A stretch of 64,000 nt of DNA from Gorsachius magnificus (lineage: Eukaryota > Chordata > Aves > Pelecaniformes > Ardeidae), in NCBI GenBank assembly GCA_034008185.1, contig CM067084.1, forward strand, positions 19,124,885 to 19,188,884, read 5' to 3'. Position 1 is the first letter of the stretch. Each line of letters begins with the position of its first letter. The notes beneath the pieces are model-generated. The model saw only the letters and a program-made list of their open reading frames with translations. It searched no databases and was not told the DNA's origin. Below are positions 42,838 to 54,860 of the stretch, in pieces. The translations under genes and the position numbers were made by a program.

Positions 42838-43092
42838 CTTTGTTTAGACAAATTCAACAACATAAGGAGGAAATTCTTTACAGTGAGGGTGGTGAAACAC
42901 TGGAACGGGTTGCCCAGAGAGGTGGTGGAGGCCCCATCCCTGGGAACATTCAAGGCCAGGTTGGATGGGGCTCTGAGCAACCTGATCGAGTTAGCAGTGT
43001 CCCTGCTCACTGCAGGGGGGTTGGACTAGATGACCTCTAGGGGTCCCTTCCAACCCAAAACATTCTATGATTCTATGAACATATTCTATGAT
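42838..43092 (+). mobile_element. CR1 LINE, 5'-truncated 3' end
   Basis: A clear CR1 3' end: GGAAATTCTTTACAGTGAGG, then GTGGTGAAACACTGGAACGG, GTTGCCCAGAGAGGTGGTGG, and the GGTTGGACTAGATGACCTCT segment, ending in repeated ATTCTATGA units (43062-43092). The upper part still translates as the end of the CR1 ORF2 product ([20 protein letters not shown]). CR1 elements are typically 5'-truncated and lack target duplications, as here. It is the least decayed LINE in the window and a strong marker of a sauropsid, probably bird, genome. Confidence 0.96.
43062..43092 (+). repeat. CR1 terminal ATTCTATGA repeats
   Basis: Two adjoining ATTCTATGA-type units, then a third after a short spacer, at the 3' end of the CR1 copy. 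These short direct repeats replace a poly(A) tail in CR1. Confidence 0.9.
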
Positions 43093-45269
43093 AAATAAGG
43101 TCAAAGCCAATTATCACTATTACTTTAGTGAATTAGCACTTCCATGTTATCGGAATAGGAAAGCTATATTTAACACCTAACTTCATTTTCTGTGAAATTT
43201 GTTTTCAAGAGGAAAACAGAAAACATTACAAGGAGTAATGGACTAGTATGCCTTTGTAATTAGGTATTGTTCCTGATGTCCATTACTGGCCGTTCTTACC
43301 CAAATGCTGGTTTTTATTAATTTATTGCAAGATATGTAGTTTTCAATATGCAGCACAAGCATAGCTCAGAGCAAAATTGTGTTCTGTGCCTGTTTTTGAA
43401 TAATATAGTGTTATGATATTTTTAGTTTGTTCTTCATCATGACTGCATTACAAACAGATGGTCTATATTTACACATGTTTTGAAATTCATTTTAACTGTT
43501 CAACTGTTAATCTGGAAAACTGAGTAAGTAAGCATTCTCTAATCACATTTACCTTAAGATACTTTGGAATTTACCAAACTTGTACAATGATAGAATTTTT
43601 CTATTTGAACCACGTTTTTACAGGCTACTAAAAAGAGGACATTTGATAATAGTTGAGACATTATGTCCTCTGCTTCCCAATGATCTAATAGATCCTGTAG
43701 AAATAAAACTCATTGCATCTTGGGCAATATATCAATCAAAGCACTGGATATTTATGCTGCAGGCTACAAGGTTGATTAAAAATAGCCGAGTTAGTTTTAA
43801 ACTAAATATTTTAGATAGAGTTCTGGACAGTGCAGCATGTAGCTTGCATGATCTAATGCACAGCAATTGGCAGCAGAAAGGCTTCTTCTAACTAAGCAAG
43901 ATGTTTTGGATAGCTTTATGCTCCACAGTGGACCCACTTTGAGCATCTGACTAAGTTTTTCTGAGATCGTGTGTTATTCAGGTGAGACTGCTATTAATTT
44001 AAGTTTATTTCATTGAAAGTAACTAGAAAGTAAGTAAACGATAGCACTGGTGGCAAGAGTTGCTGAAGAGACAAAGCACACAAGAAGGCAATTTAACACA
44101 GTGATGGATAGAGGGAGAAAGAAATTTGCTAAGCAAAAAAGATGCAGAAGAATCTATAATTAGCATAACTTAAAATTGAAAGCTGTGATCCTTGGTCTTT
44201 TCTCTTGGCTGCCACCAAATAATCGTGGGGCCCACCGCAGGAATAGTGAATGATGCCTGTAGAAAGATGAGAAGCTATGGCAGCTCTCGGGTCTACAGTT
44301 TCTTAGATCGATTTGGAGTTTTGTACACTCTAAAGATCTAAATCCATGTAAGTTGGGCTTTCAGTAGTTCTAGATGATGGGGTTTTTATTATCATTATCC
44401 TTTTAATATAATCTATAATTACAGTCTTTTAATTAAGATATTAAAAGAAGTTTGTATCAACTTTACTTGACTTATTGTTACTGCATTATGAAGCAAATTT
44501 TAATTATATGTTTGCACATAAGCCTTCGTGTTCCTGTCTTATTTGATAAAGAGAATGTGGAATGAATCAGAAGTATAACATAAAACTAGCTTTTGTGTGT
44601 TAAGGCCTCTGCCTCATTTTTTTTTATTGAAGCTGAAAGGTGTTTAGTGAACAAGGCAGATAATTACAATATAAAAAAGAGAGCTAATGGTAAAGAAACG
44701 TGGTTTTAAGTGGCAAAATTGCCTTTGCTTTTGCATCAAAGTTCCTAACTAGCCTAATGCATCAGACAAATAGTTCATTCAATTTAGCTGAATTGTTTAA
44801 CTGGACATGATTGCGTATTCCTTACATTCAGGATATGAATTTTGAAGACAAGGATGCATTTGCAGGGTTTCTGAGTAATTGTAGGTGAAGCTGAAATTAA
44901 CTGAAGCTGTGCTTTGAAGAAATAAAATGGTATCCAGATAAAGAGTAGTATGATATTGGGAACCTAGGCCTCTTGAACACTTTGGACAGTTTACCCTTTC
45001 TTTGCTCATTTTCATGCCTGTACTATATGATGTTAGTAGTATTGCTCCCCAGACTCACAGTGAGACATGAAGGCATGCTGGCAGAGTTTGTAAAACACAT
45101 AGTTGTCCCTTCAAAGCTCTTAATGAAGGCTTGAGGGATACCATTTAGAATTTTTCAGAAATCAGGTGAACCGGATCACCTTTGCCATTCACAACCCTTA
45201 CCACAGCCATTAGTAATTCAGATTCGTCACGGACTCCTTCATAGCTGGGATCGCTGAATTGTAGAATAT

Positions 45270-45870
45270 GTCAGAGGGGAATTCTGGTGGGCATTTGGCT
45301 GAACTCCTTTATTCATGTTTAATTTGTGGTCTACCTGGTTCCTTGTCTGCAAAGCTGATTTCTAATCAGCAGAATCCCTATATTGTTATATGGGCTTAGT
45401 CTGTCCCAAATGCAAGGCTTTCCATTTGTCTTGGTAGAATGTTATAGTTTGCCAGCCCATTCCTCCTGCTTAGAATGACCCCACTGAAGGGCAGTCCTGC
45501 AGAAGTATACTTCCTGATCCTGGGAATTTGGTGCCAACTGCAAGATTTCTGAGGGTGCATTTTGTCTTGTCAGCCAAGTCACCAATGAAGATGTTAAATG
45601 CAATCAGCTCAGTATTGAAACCATTTGCAGTGAGCTGACCCTTAGTCTATGAAATGCTGACCACTGTCCTTTGAGCCTGAAGGTGAAGAAAGTTACTTAT
45701 AGTCCACACTGGCCTAGCCGGGGCCCGACAGTGTTGTAAGCAACTGCATCAAAGCCTTGCTAAAGTAAATGACATTCACTGCTGTACCATTAACCGTATG
45801 GCTCATCATTTCATAGCAGAAGCTAGTTCAGACTTAAATTTCATGCATATAGTCTGCTAAATATTCCCCT
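45270..45870 (-). mobile_element. Ancient CR1 LINE remnant, reverse-transcriptase region
   Basis: Read on the - strand, from 45850 down, it shows degenerate CR1 ORF2 blocks in order. The first is an equivalent of the segment that normally reads YLDFSKAFD, here AATGTCATTTACTTTAGCAA with a frameshift after it. Next comes ATTTAACATCTTCATTGGTG (the F-N-I-F-I-x-D-L block), then a C-T-L-R-N-L-A-V-G-T-K stretch standing where the catalytic ADDTKL motif would be. A K-W-K-A-L-H-L-G block and a D-H-K-L-N-M-N block complete it. The catalytic Asp pair is lost and stops and frameshifts are present, so it is a dead copy. Confidence 0.78.
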
Positions 45871-47950
45871 CTACACAGCTGAGTGAATACAGCTTTTTCA
45901 CTTCACTAGGAAGTTCTCTGATGTTAATGTTGCCTATGTCTGTCTTTTCAGCCTGAAATTTTGTTTGTATTTTAAAAAATTTTATATAAAATTATCACTC
46001 ACTCATTACCAGTCTCTGTATTTGAATTTGCCATCATCACAGGCTACATACTTTGAACTTATTTAAAGTTCAAAAAAATTATCATGTAGATCAGTTTTAT
46101 CGCGTAACACCACTCACAAATACTTATGTGTGCCACAGTTTCCATGGAAAACATTATTTTCAATTTAATGACATTCCATTTTTATCTTTTCTAATTTCCG
46201 GTATTGGGTGAAACTTGTGCTTGGTGATGTGATAAACATTTACAATTGGTCTTATCATGAATCATGATTGACTTTATTCCTCATTATTTTTCCTGTGAGG
46301 ATTTAGAAAATGTAGCATATAATCCTCCTATATGTTTATTGGTACTTATCAGCCTTTTATGCATTCTTCAATTGAAAAATCTTTGTTTGAAAGTAGTCAG
46401 TCATCGTGGTTAATTAATTGTATCTACCTTACACTTTTTAGATCTTTTAAGAAAAATACTATCGATGATTAAGTCAATAAATATACCTGATCATTAAAAT
46501 GTCAGTGTAAGAAGGTGTCTTTTAGAGTTGCATTAAACCTGAAGGTGGGGGTGTTTGTTTTGTTTGGCTTTTTTCAGTGTCGCTTTCAAAATCTGGGGGC
46601 ATTATCTGATTTTGGTAAATCGGCAACCTTGACCCAGTTATCATGGGATATTTTTCTCATTGAAAGAGGTTCAACCTTTTAACCCTATTATTTTTTAGCT
46701 AGAACTACATTTCCTACATGAAATTCAGTTATGTCCCATTCATATAGAATATAAGGACAAAGTTATGACTGAGAGGTTTGTGAGATTTAAGAAAAGAAAA
46801 TCTGTTCTGAGTAGTTTATGCTCACTAATCAGCAGCTTTTACAACAGCTGGAAATTTGTATGGTCCTGCAAATCAAAAGCTGTTGAAAGTATCCAAGTCA
46901 AAAATTGAATGTAGTCTGCTAGGCAAAATTGTCTTTGATATCAGGTCTTCTCTCCATAACTTGTTTTCCTTCTGCATCCTGGAATTAGATCAAAAGTGAG
47001 ACTTACTAGGGATAGACAAACTGATTTCAAAGTGATTCAATTTTTGGCACAATTTTAGTTTAAATATCACTGCTGATATAGCTTATGGACAATATACTGT
47101 CTCTTGTCTGCCAGATGAGTGATAGGGAACATAGGGAAGGTCTCCCTCCCAGAAAGATGGGAACGGAGAAAACTCTGATGCAAATGCTGATGACCTGTGA
47201 AGTCGGAACAAAGAGGACTTCAAGGAGATATACAAGCTAGGATGAATTTCTTAGCAGACAGCAAACAGTTAAATTTAAAGATGGGAGTTGGGTGATTGGT
47301 GAAACAAAAAGTATGTTTGGTGTAAGTAGCCCAGGAAATTGAATGGGATTGGTTGAGGAAAGCAAAGAAACTGATACTTGGACTGAGTCTACATAGAACT
47401 TGCAATCCATAATAAGTTATATGTTGTCATTTTGGGGGCAGGATCAAGATGGTTGATATGGACGATCTTGTGAAAAGCTTTCCATTTCTGTTTTAAAACA
47501 AATTCTAATGAAATTTTCTAAATATTTACTACTCCAGAGGGGTTTTTTAATTAGCCTGTTCTTATTTCACCCTAGATAATCCCTTCTCTTTATTTCATTT
47601 ATATTTTATAGTAAAGTTGTTCATAAATTAATTATCTATTGTATATGTGTAAGTAGATAGATGTGTCCCAAAGCTTCATCCTTTGACTTTGTGCTTATAT
47701 CGTTGGAATAAATTAGTGGTTATCATAAAAACTACTGTTATTTTTCTCTGACAGTATTGGTTTAATCTCTTTAATCTTTGAAGGTCTCAATTTTGCAGAT
47801 TTAAACGATAGTATTGAAAATAAGTTCCTTAGATAGGAATAATTTAGGAGCTGGGTTTGTTGTTAATTTAGGGGTCATAACTCTTACAAAATCCTAGGCA
47901 TTTGAGATGTCAAGCTTTTTTTTTTTTCTTTAAGAGAAAAGTAATAAAGT

Positions 47951-47995
47951 GTGGGGTTTGGTTTGGGTTTTTGAAATTTTTTTTTCTTTAACACC
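47951..47995. repeat. G/T-rich tract
   Basis: GTGGGGTTTGGTTTGGGTTT followed by a T-rich stretch; same style as the tracts at 61-131 and 6443-6505. Confidence 0.75.
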
Positions 47996-50176
47996 ATATT
48001 ATTCTACAAACTCGATGATAGGTCTTTATTTTCTTCCTTCTACATGGGAAACTACATCTTCCATTCCAACCTAAGGAATTCCTCAGGATAGGACAGTGGA
48101 ATTATTCAGTTGTTCAGCTGACAAGCCAGCTAACGCTAGTCTGTGTTCCTGTTCTTGCATGACAATTTACTCATTATTTTAGCGTCACCACCACAAACTG
48201 CCTCTGGCTCAAGCAGTACTGTGTTGATGGGTGCTAAGACAGAATTCAGGGGAATTATCACTATACGCTTGGCCTTGGGTATTTGCCATTGGCCATTATC
48301 ATTTACAGGATACTCTGTTCTGACCATGTGGGTTTTTTGGTATGTATTTAGGGTGGCTTTGATATACAGCTGCATTACTGTGATGGATCATGAACTGCAC
48401 TGACAGAGCTATGGATTCTGCTTGATGTTGTAAATTCGGACTACAGTTTGAGTTTAGACTTCAAAGGTTAATCATTGTGGTATGTGCCCCATCGTGTCTG
48501 TGGCCCCACCTTGTGTGTGTGTCCCATTCTGACCCACCCCTTTCCCTTTTATTATTTGTCTTCAACCATACTTAGTGAAAATTGTTAACAAGGAGAAGCA
48601 CTTTTCCAGACTGGGCATTTATCAACTGTCATGCAGTAGGAATTTTTATATTTTAGAAGCTCTTCAGGAAAGCTGTATCTTCCTGTATCTGGAGCCTGAT
48701 GAGGTGGGCCAGCTTTGTAAGCCCAGATCCTGAGGGATTCTCAAAAAAAGAATGCTCTGGAGTAGGGGGAAGCAAGACTAAATGTACTTTTCTAAAAATT
48801 TGTGAATACTTGATTTTAAAGTTTAAGTCTTTATCTGCACTATGCGTTGGCTTGTTCTATGCATGACTGAGAAGAAAAACTGTAAAACTGCAGTCTTGGA
48901 TGGGATGCTGGGAAAGTTTGTATTTAAGCTATGGAAGTGTTCTAGAGATGACAGGACTTGACACTGCAGACAGCTGAATGCTGTTCCAGGTCTTGGCAAA
49001 AAGCTATACAGGGAAGATCTGAAAAGAGTGATCTAAAGAGCGGTTTCTAGATTCTTTGGTTCTTAGAAGTCTAAGTACCATGGGGACCCAGTGTCTGGGT
49101 CCCTAGTGGGACTCTGGTGGATGACCTCCACAAGACACACATGGAGAGACATAATCACACTTATTGTTCTGTATTTTATAAACAAATGGAAGAGTCTAAG
49201 TAGTTATTTAGTACTGATTTATCTTGGCTAATGTATCAGTGATCGGTGTTTTGAAAACTGCGTTTTTCTCGTCTTGGAACAAATAAAAAGGTTAGTAGCA
49301 ATAGAAAACAATCCAACTAATATTTCTATACTTAATTGTATATACTCCTGTTATTCTGACAGCAAAGTATAGTCCAGTAGCATCTTCTAAAGGGTGTACT
49401 ATTGTTCAGAATAAGATCTAAATCTGAATAAAGTATCTGAGATGAGATACTGGATGTAAAATGAAGTGGTCACTGTCATGATCTCCCTGTTGTCCAGACT
49501 AACATACTTACTGGAATATTACAGCTCCCTTCTTGCCATACATGAGGAGATGTGCATGTGGGAACAGGTACATCTTGCCCAAAATTGAGGCAGGAAGTGG
49601 CAAGGGTACATTCATACGAACTCTGACTTGTGAGCACACGAAGTTGTGCCCCCAAGCCACAAGGTAGACATAACCATGAACCTCCCTCCCCTTGCCCCAC
49701 CCAGATAAATTCAAATAAGTAAATTCAGGATCTAAAAGAAATCAGCTGATGCTCACTTCAATATCTGGAGTTATTGCATAAATAGTTTATCTGAATATGT
49801 TTACGAAAGCACAAGTAGAACTAATAGGATCAGTGTGAATAGTGAGGCAGAGAAATAAAAAGGGAAGAAGTACTGTGAAGAAATAAAAGGAGATGAGAAT
49901 AAGAAGAGATGAAAGGAAAGACAGTGGGAAGAGGGAAAGGAAACTAGCAGAGCCTATTCTAAATGAATCTGAGCCTCTGTGTAACTGGGAAAGCAACTAG
50001 AAGAAAAAGCAAAAATTTATTAACAGTTTTTATACGGAAGTAAACCAGAAAAGCTGCCAAAATACTGCTTTTAAATATAACAATCTTGTGTAAAGTTGTG
50101 TATACATACTATTTGAACGGATATTTTTTTGAGTGATTATTGATTTGCAGATAAACACTGAGGTCGTTGAATTCAA

Positions 50177-50220
50177 TTTTTTTTTTTTTTTTTTTCCTGA
50201 AGAAAGATTTTTTTTTTTTT
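50177..50220. repeat. Two long T runs
   Basis: T19 (50177-50195) and T13 (50208-50220) separated by CCTGAAGAAAGA. Confidence 0.9.
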
Positions 50221-52828
50221 GGAAGGTATTTATTGAAAAGCAATCTTTTTGTCTTTTGAGTGGAACAGATTGCATCAAATTATAGGTATTTTTCAAAGCA
50301 TTTCCCTGGGGGAAAGTATCCTGGTCTTAAAAGTTTTATCTGCCTTGATAAATTCCACTTTAGTTGGGCTATTCAGAAGCATTGCTTAGGCTGCTCACAG
50401 CTGCAAGTACAGCCCTGTTGTGGGAGTTTGTAGCTTGATCTGGCCCCATCACATTGCTTTCTCGCTCTTCTCTGAAGTTGTTGTTGCTGCTCATTACAGA
50501 TTCTGGTGCAGCAAAGGAACATTCAATGTTCTCTTCAACAGAATGATCCCTTCATACGACTTGTTTCTGTCTGCATCATTCTAAAACTGAAAAGTAAGCT
50601 ACTAAATTTATAATTAACCCAAAACTCAAATGAATAAATGCAGTGTTGTTGATAACTCTGTTTTGGAAACAAACAAAACCACTCTGATCTTTAATTGAAG
50701 AAAAATAAGTAAGAAAGCAACCAAAATAAAGACTTTCACTTGAACATTTTCTGCACTACTGATTAAATATAATCATAAGTTGAAGACAGTGATACCTGTG
50801 CAATCACATATATGGCCATAACACAAGATCTGTGGCGTCCCCAGTTTAGGGCTCCAGGTACCTTTCTCTGTTTTTTCATAAGTCTAATGAAATAAGGATA
50901 TATTTACAGTGACTGTAGAAAGCAAACATACTTCTTCACCTTTCTTCCATGGGTTTACTCATTATAGTAGTCGGTATTTCCAGTATCTACAAAAAAATCC
51001 TTAAAATATGTTTTAAAATATGTATTCCCGGTGTAGATAATTTCCAGTATGCAGAAACATGTCATGAAAGAGTTGGTGAAATGCATAGAAGTTGACAAGA
51101 TGCACAAAAGTATGAAACTGAAGCTGTTCAGAGACTTGGCGATGTGCATAAGGAAGTTGATGTTAATGCGATGTTATAAGGAAAATTAGAGAGATGTTTT
51201 GGGAACGAGGCATTACATTTGGCAAAGATGAACAACCCCCCTCCCCAGAAGAAACAGGATAGATTGTGTTGTTATATTTATTCTTCTCCCTTCTTGAATG
51301 TGTAAGCACAGCTAACAATGAATGTAAATAATAGTAACATGGAAAATTTCATTCAACCTAATTTCCAGAATTTTTCTGTTAGTATCTTTTTAGATGCTTT
51401 TTTTTGCTTCCATCTGTGTTTTTTAGCTTTTTTGTAAGTCTTTCTTAAATACATTTCTCACCACTACTGTAAAGAGTCATCAATTCAATTTTTGAAGGTC
51501 TGAAGTTCAGTTGCGTGCACCTAAAAATATTAATTTCAGAAGGTTAAACACTGACATTCCACAAAAGGTTCTGAGACTAAATTTAACATCCTATCGATGT
51601 TGCATCAATACTTGGTAATCTTGTTTCCTGCTATTATTATTTTTAAAAACCTAAACATTTCAGTCCAATTCTGCAACATTTGTTATTAACAATAGACTAG
51701 CATAACATGGACTATTTTTGCTTTTTAAAAGAAAACATCTAAAGCTCAGAGGCAGTATTTATTTACCGACAATGTCAGTTTTGTTGTGGAGAGTCATCTT
51801 ATTCTCCATATTCTGAAAAAAAACCCACTTATTCTCTGCTAAAGTTACAATGGATACAAGTGTAAAGAGTTCAATGTTGCACACTAAATGAGAAAACTAC
51901 TTGCAAGTCCATGAGGTTTTTTTGAAATTCTAATGCATCTCATTTGAGGTACATATGCTAAGATAGCTCAGTGATCTGCTTGATTCTCATTTCTGCTTTA
52001 TTTTTGCACAGGCCACTCTTAGCATGTGCTCTCCTCCTGTCTTAAAATAAAAATAATAAAAAAAAAAAATACTTTTTCAAGGATTTTTAAAAAGTAACTA
52101 TTGCTGCAAGAACAACTCTGCTTAAGAAAATGTCACCAGAAATTGTTGCAATGCTATGGATACACAGTAAGTGTGTCCACACAAATGGCTGGACAGGTGA
52201 GATGTCTTAGCTGTGGCTGTCATGTCATCACAAGTCAAGACAGGTATGATTGCAATAGGTCATTTGGCATATTTTCTAAAACAGTGATGTAGCATTCTAG
52301 GTGGGAGGGTTTATCATATTTTCTGGACTTCTGTGGTTTCTGTTGCTTTTGGAAATATTTTTAGTGTACAACTCTTAATTAAATCTTATTAATTTTAAGT
52401 ATAGCCTTTAAAATGGAAATGAAATCTGAAAATGGCAATAGGTTATTAGGAAATTAGTGTTTCATTTACTCATATTCTCTTCTAAGCATACTTCAAAATT
52501 AACTTTTGTTACAACTTTGTTGGCTAGAAATGTATTGTTGTATAACTTTGAATATTGAGTCTATAAAAGTTGCAAGTTTATATATACACATAAACCTAAA
52601 ATACCATATCTGACTACTTTCAGATCAGCAATTCCAGTAACATGCATCAAATCAAATTTTAACCCATCACAATAACTTTGAAATTTCCCTTAGGATTCAT
52701 TGAATGATGCATAAAATCAGTTACAGAATATGTTGAGAGGATATGTTAAGGTTGGGCAGGCAGTTTCAGTCTGGTGAGATGATAGTCGAAAGAGGAGGGA
52801 GAGAGATTTATTATTTACCAGTTCGTTT

Positions 52829-52922
52829 ACTGTCTATTCAAGAGATGCAAATTCATAAAAGCTGGAATTCCATTCTTCTTCATAAGGAGAAAGAACTAGT
52901 CTGTCAGTCAAGAGATGCAAAA
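52829..52922. repeat. Short direct repeat, two copies about 69 bp apart
   Basis: CTGTC, a few variable bases, then TCAAGAGATGCAAA occurs at 52830-52851 and again at 52901-52922. It looks like a small local duplication; no repeat family recognised. Confidence 0.6.
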
Positions 52923-54269
52923 TTTGAGTTGTTTTGCTTATCCCTAATAAATAGTCTATGAAAATCAGGCTGTTGATGTTATGGGAGCAGATTACTGATT
53001 TCCCCTGCAATAAAAGACTTTGAAGCCATATAGATCTTGAGTTGACTTTCTTGGCCTGTGTTTTCCTCTAGGCTGAAATAGTTCTCATAAGAATTGAATG
53101 GTGTGTGCAACTTCAAAGGATTCTTGTAACAAGCCAGTACGTGGTGTGAACCCTTTGTCTTCACTATAGTAAATATCCTTACCATAAGCAGTAGTGATAC
53201 TTTTCAAAACGTGCTCAGGTTAACCTCGTATTCCTGTAGTACTGATACAAGAGTATTAGGCAAAACCTAATACATGTACATATTTCTTTTTATTTTCCAA
53301 AGTGGCTTTAGCCAAATTTGAAGGGTATATCTTTACAAGTTTCTTATTTCATATATTTCCTGTCCGTAAAGCAGTTCCCCAGTTGTCTGATCTAGGTCAG
53401 GTGTTCATACAAAGTAACTGTGATAGGGTCGTCACCTGAGAAACCTGATCAATACATTTGGGTTGTCGGTCAATGTTACTGATGCTGCACTTCTGGCAAT
53501 TCTTGATCTTCTGTGATATATCAAATGTGGTGCAGCCCACAGCTGCATAGAAACATTCTGTGGCTCTGTATACAATGACAAGGGAGTCTTAAAGAATCGA
53601 CGGCTCCTCATATTTCCATGAACAATGCTTCTGAACTATTTTTTAATTATCCTAGTGCCCTGCAGAGCAAGTGAAAGTATATGTTTTATTGATTTTTATA
53701 AAGACTTAAGTAAATCATTATAGTACGTGTTGAACTAATTTATAACTTGAGTCCTGTTGAGTTCTTTAGGCTGTGCAAATTTATGAGAAACCCAAGGTCT
53801 TGAGGAGGAGTTTGATGCAATAGACGTAGCAGGTGAAATTCATTTCATTAAAGTAAGAATGAATATTAAAACACATGTATAATGTGCTTTGAAATATTGT
53901 TTCATTTTATCATTTTGTGACACAGAAAATAGCAAAAACTTATTATAGCTATTTTCATAATCGCCATAGTTCACATTTTTTAAAAAATGTTAGTTAAAAC
54001 CAAAGCACGGAAATACTGTAAAGAAAACTTAGAGATCACATTTGCTGGGTGAATTCCATGAAATTTAAAGGTCCAGATAGTCCAATACTTTCTCTCAACC
54101 ATGGACTTAAGTTGAGGTCTAGAGAAGTGTAAGAATAATATCATTATACTTTGTTCATACTCTCCCAAGAGATTGTGTGATCTCTTCCTGCACATGTAAG
54201 CTTCTGGAATCCACAATATCCTTTAGCAAAGAGGTTTTTTTCAAATCTATCCCTTCAAGCATGAAAACT

Positions 54270-54860
54270 ACTGTCCTTTGTTTTGAACCTGGCCTCCCAG
54301 TTGCTTATTTTCATGGCTTTCCAGTCTTAGAATGAACAATAAGCCGTCAATAGCTTTTCCAGCTTTTCCACGACAGCCATGATTTTCTAGGCTTCTGTCA
54401 AAGCTCTTTACATAATCTGTTTTGTAAAAGAAAAATCCAAGCCTATTTGATCATGTTTCATATTTAAATGGCTCCACACCTTTATCATGCTTGTTTTTCC
54501 TCTGAGTTTTTATCTACTTTGCCAGAGGACCCAGAGCTGCATATGGTATTTGTGTAGACAAACCATGGAGCAAAGTTATGGTTTTTTTGTTTGCTTTGAG
54601 TTCCTTTCCAAAGAATTCCGAATCTTAGATTTTAATGTTTCTCTGTTAAGGAGAGCAGAGTTGATAAAACTACTTATCATCACTCCACTGTCTCTCTCCT
54701 GCCAAGTCAACTTACAGCCCATTGATCTAGATTCGAAGGATTGCTTTTGCTGTTGTATACTACTTTCCCTCTTCACTGAATTTATCTACTGTTTTATTGT
54801 TCAGGTTCTCAGTCTCATAAAGTCCTCGAGCTGCTTCTCATAGTCTACATTCATTCTTAC
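54270..54860 (-). mobile_element. Ancient CR1-type LINE remnant
   Basis: Same kind and orientation as the remnant at 40590-41610. Matching pieces in the same order include ACGACAGCCATGATTTTCTA (near 54370), GAGCTGCATATGGTATTTGT near 54533 followed by ACAAACCATGGAGC, TTCCAAAGAATTCC near 54606, CAACTTACAGCCCATTGATC near 54709, and CACTGAATTTATCTACTGTT near 54774. The open frames of 118 and 66 codons found here on opposite strands are by-products. The boundaries are approximate. Confidence 0.68.

Noticed and set aside
54487..54843. 118-codon + strand open frame
   Set aside because: Lies within a decayed CR1 remnant, read antisense to the element.
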